Part shown: positions 62,820 to 64,000 of the stretch, in pieces
Layout of the letters: each line of letters begins with the position of its first letter
Numbering within the stretch: position 1 is the stretch's first letter
Assembly: GCA_040954595.2 (NCBI GenBank)
Contig: CM082582.2
Span: forward strand, 7,502,001 to 7,566,000
DNA length: 64,000 nt
DNA from: Balanoglossus misakiensis
Taxonomy: Eukaryota > Hemichordata
Direction: 5' to 3'
Notes under the pieces: generated by a model
What the model was told of the DNA's origin: nothing
The model's database searches: none
What the model saw: the letters and a program-made list of their open reading frames with translations, nothing else
Translations under genes and position numbers: made by a program

Positions 62820-63607
62820 TCAGGGCGCGACTGCAGCTGCCGTTGAGGTCGGGATTGGAGAGGCCGCTTGCGGAGCCGGCGACGACATGACCGGCGAGGC
62901 GGAGACCACGCCGCCCAGGGAGTTGGGTGCTAGGCTGCTATTGGCACCTGTGGGAGGGAGAGAGACAAGAACGAGGCGTCTGGGTTACACTCGCGGCGAA
63001 AGATTTCAGGATGAAGTTGGGCATGTGCAGCTGACACAGAAATGCACACCAGGTGAGGTTCACGCTTATACCGTCACAGGCATTACATCACTTTGGCAAG
63101 AACACAGGTCCAGTCAGGACTCTTCAGATTTTCACCAGGTCTTGAAACATGGAATCATCTACACAATCAACCAACACAGAAGTCTCAGCTGTGCACAATA
63201 CAAACTCACTCCTTCCTTGCCGTGTCAGCTCACCTCGGAAAAGGGTCAGAGGTCAAAGGCTACCATGGCCATTAATTAACAGCCGGTTGTAATCATCAGG
63301 GGACCACACCACCAGCACATTCCAACAATCAGCATGACACAAGCACTGGCATATTGTTATTGATGATTTCAACAGCATGTGCTGAGATTGCATACATGTG
63401 TGCATACACTACATTCAAGCAGATCAGATCCGCCACAAGAAGTGTCAAATAAAAGCTTGGCCCAACAACAAATGACCCAGCAAGATTCTAGGGCTAATGT
63501 TGACTAAACTGACAAACCTAGTACATGTACTGAACCTGTCATTGGTGTTGGAGAGTTCCCTGTCAGGCTCGATGCCATACGACCTTGCTGCTCTTTCACT
63601 ATTGGAT
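62820..63607 (-). CDS. Casein kinase 2 catalytic subunit alpha, last two coding exons
   Basis: Exons 63536-63607 and 62820-62947 (phase 1 junction, donor GACAG|GTTC, acceptor CCCACAG). The first begins inside a Tyr codon and reads (Y)PIVKEQQGRMASS, which matches the end of the CK2 alpha kinase domain, where HPYFY is followed by (T/P)(V/I)VK(D/E)Q and RM. The last exon encodes a Ser/Pro/Ala tail of 42 residues (NSSLAPNSLGGVVSASPVMS) like the variable tail of human CSNK2A1. The kinase domain itself lies to the right of this window. Position beside CFAP20 supports the call, since human CSNK2A2 and CFAP20 are neighbours. Confidence 0.75.
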
Positions 63608-64000
63608 CTACATGCCAACAGAAAAGGAAACACCACTCGTGAGAACAAGTGAAAATACCAGTAGATCTACGTTACTACGATTGTGCAGATCAGGTTTTTT
63701 TTATATTTTTGTCTCCAGGACGTGAACTTGCGACTTTCCAAGCAATTTTATTATCACGTCTCGTCGTCCAATCATCATCAGAATATTTATGCTTCAATTC
63801 CAAATCCAGCGTTTCATACAAAAATGTGGAAAGATTCCGTTTCACGAGTCTGGCGATGTGACAATGGGGTTATATCACGCACTGTGAAGGACAGTGATTG
63901 GTAAACTATATTCGCATGATTTCTGCGGGGAGATCATGGAACCTCGTGGTTGCGTCGGATACTACTGGATTTTACTTTTCACGTTTTCTTGGTGACTCCA
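63608..64000. other. Probable CK2 alpha intron
   Basis: No exon recognised; the upstream CK2 alpha exon should lie beyond the right edge. Confidence 0.5.

Overview
This is eukaryotic, intron-rich animal DNA. Exons are short, flanked by GT-AG sites and spread over kilobases, and there are poly-A signals, microsatellites, fold-back elements and long non-coding stretches. Gene content points to an invertebrate deuterostome, most likely a lancelet (Branchiostoma). Supporting points are a DEG/ENaC channel carrying LDLa modules, an intronless TRIM-NHL gene, an endogenous GH9 cellulase with a CBM2 domain, tandem-duplicated enzyme genes, and CFAP20 beside CK2-alpha as in vertebrates. The species call is inference. 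Gene calls come from reading exons and splice sites by eye.

Layout. 1-3185 (-): 5' part of a DEG/ENaC channel gene with at least eight LDLa exons, cut by the left edge. 4017-5057 (-): a secreted or membrane protein with an LRAT/PPPDE-like His/Cys core and an apparent C-terminal frameshift. 7845-10058 (+): single-exon TRIM-NHL. 10862-11779 (-) and 12499-16429 (+): a head-to-head pair, a stand-alone secreted CBM2-like protein and an 11-exon CBM2-GH9 endoglucanase. 17196-21075 (+): Rab22/31-like GTPase with two alternative terminal exons. 24206-27117 (+): a six-exon His-rich protein of unknown function. 28391-34977 (+): three tandem ATP-grasp ligase genes. 36150-49533 (+): three complete ten-exon M19 membrane dipeptidases, with a fourth fragment at 53985-54932. 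50838-53683 and 57781-59823 (-): two CFAP20 copies. 62820-63607 (-): the last two coding exons of casein kinase 2 alpha.

How parts may work together. The CBM2 protein and the GH9 enzyme share domain ancestry, including one intron position, and probably share a promoter region; together they look like a small cellulose-digestion module. The ATP-grasp ligases (amide or peptide bond makers as a class) lie directly beside dipeptidases (peptide bond breakers); a functional link is only a hypothesis. The 48-60 kb region is an imperfect tandem duplication. Unit 1 kept the intact dipeptidase end and a CFAP20 copy with a replaced tail; unit 2 kept a canonical CFAP20 and a dipeptidase remnant.
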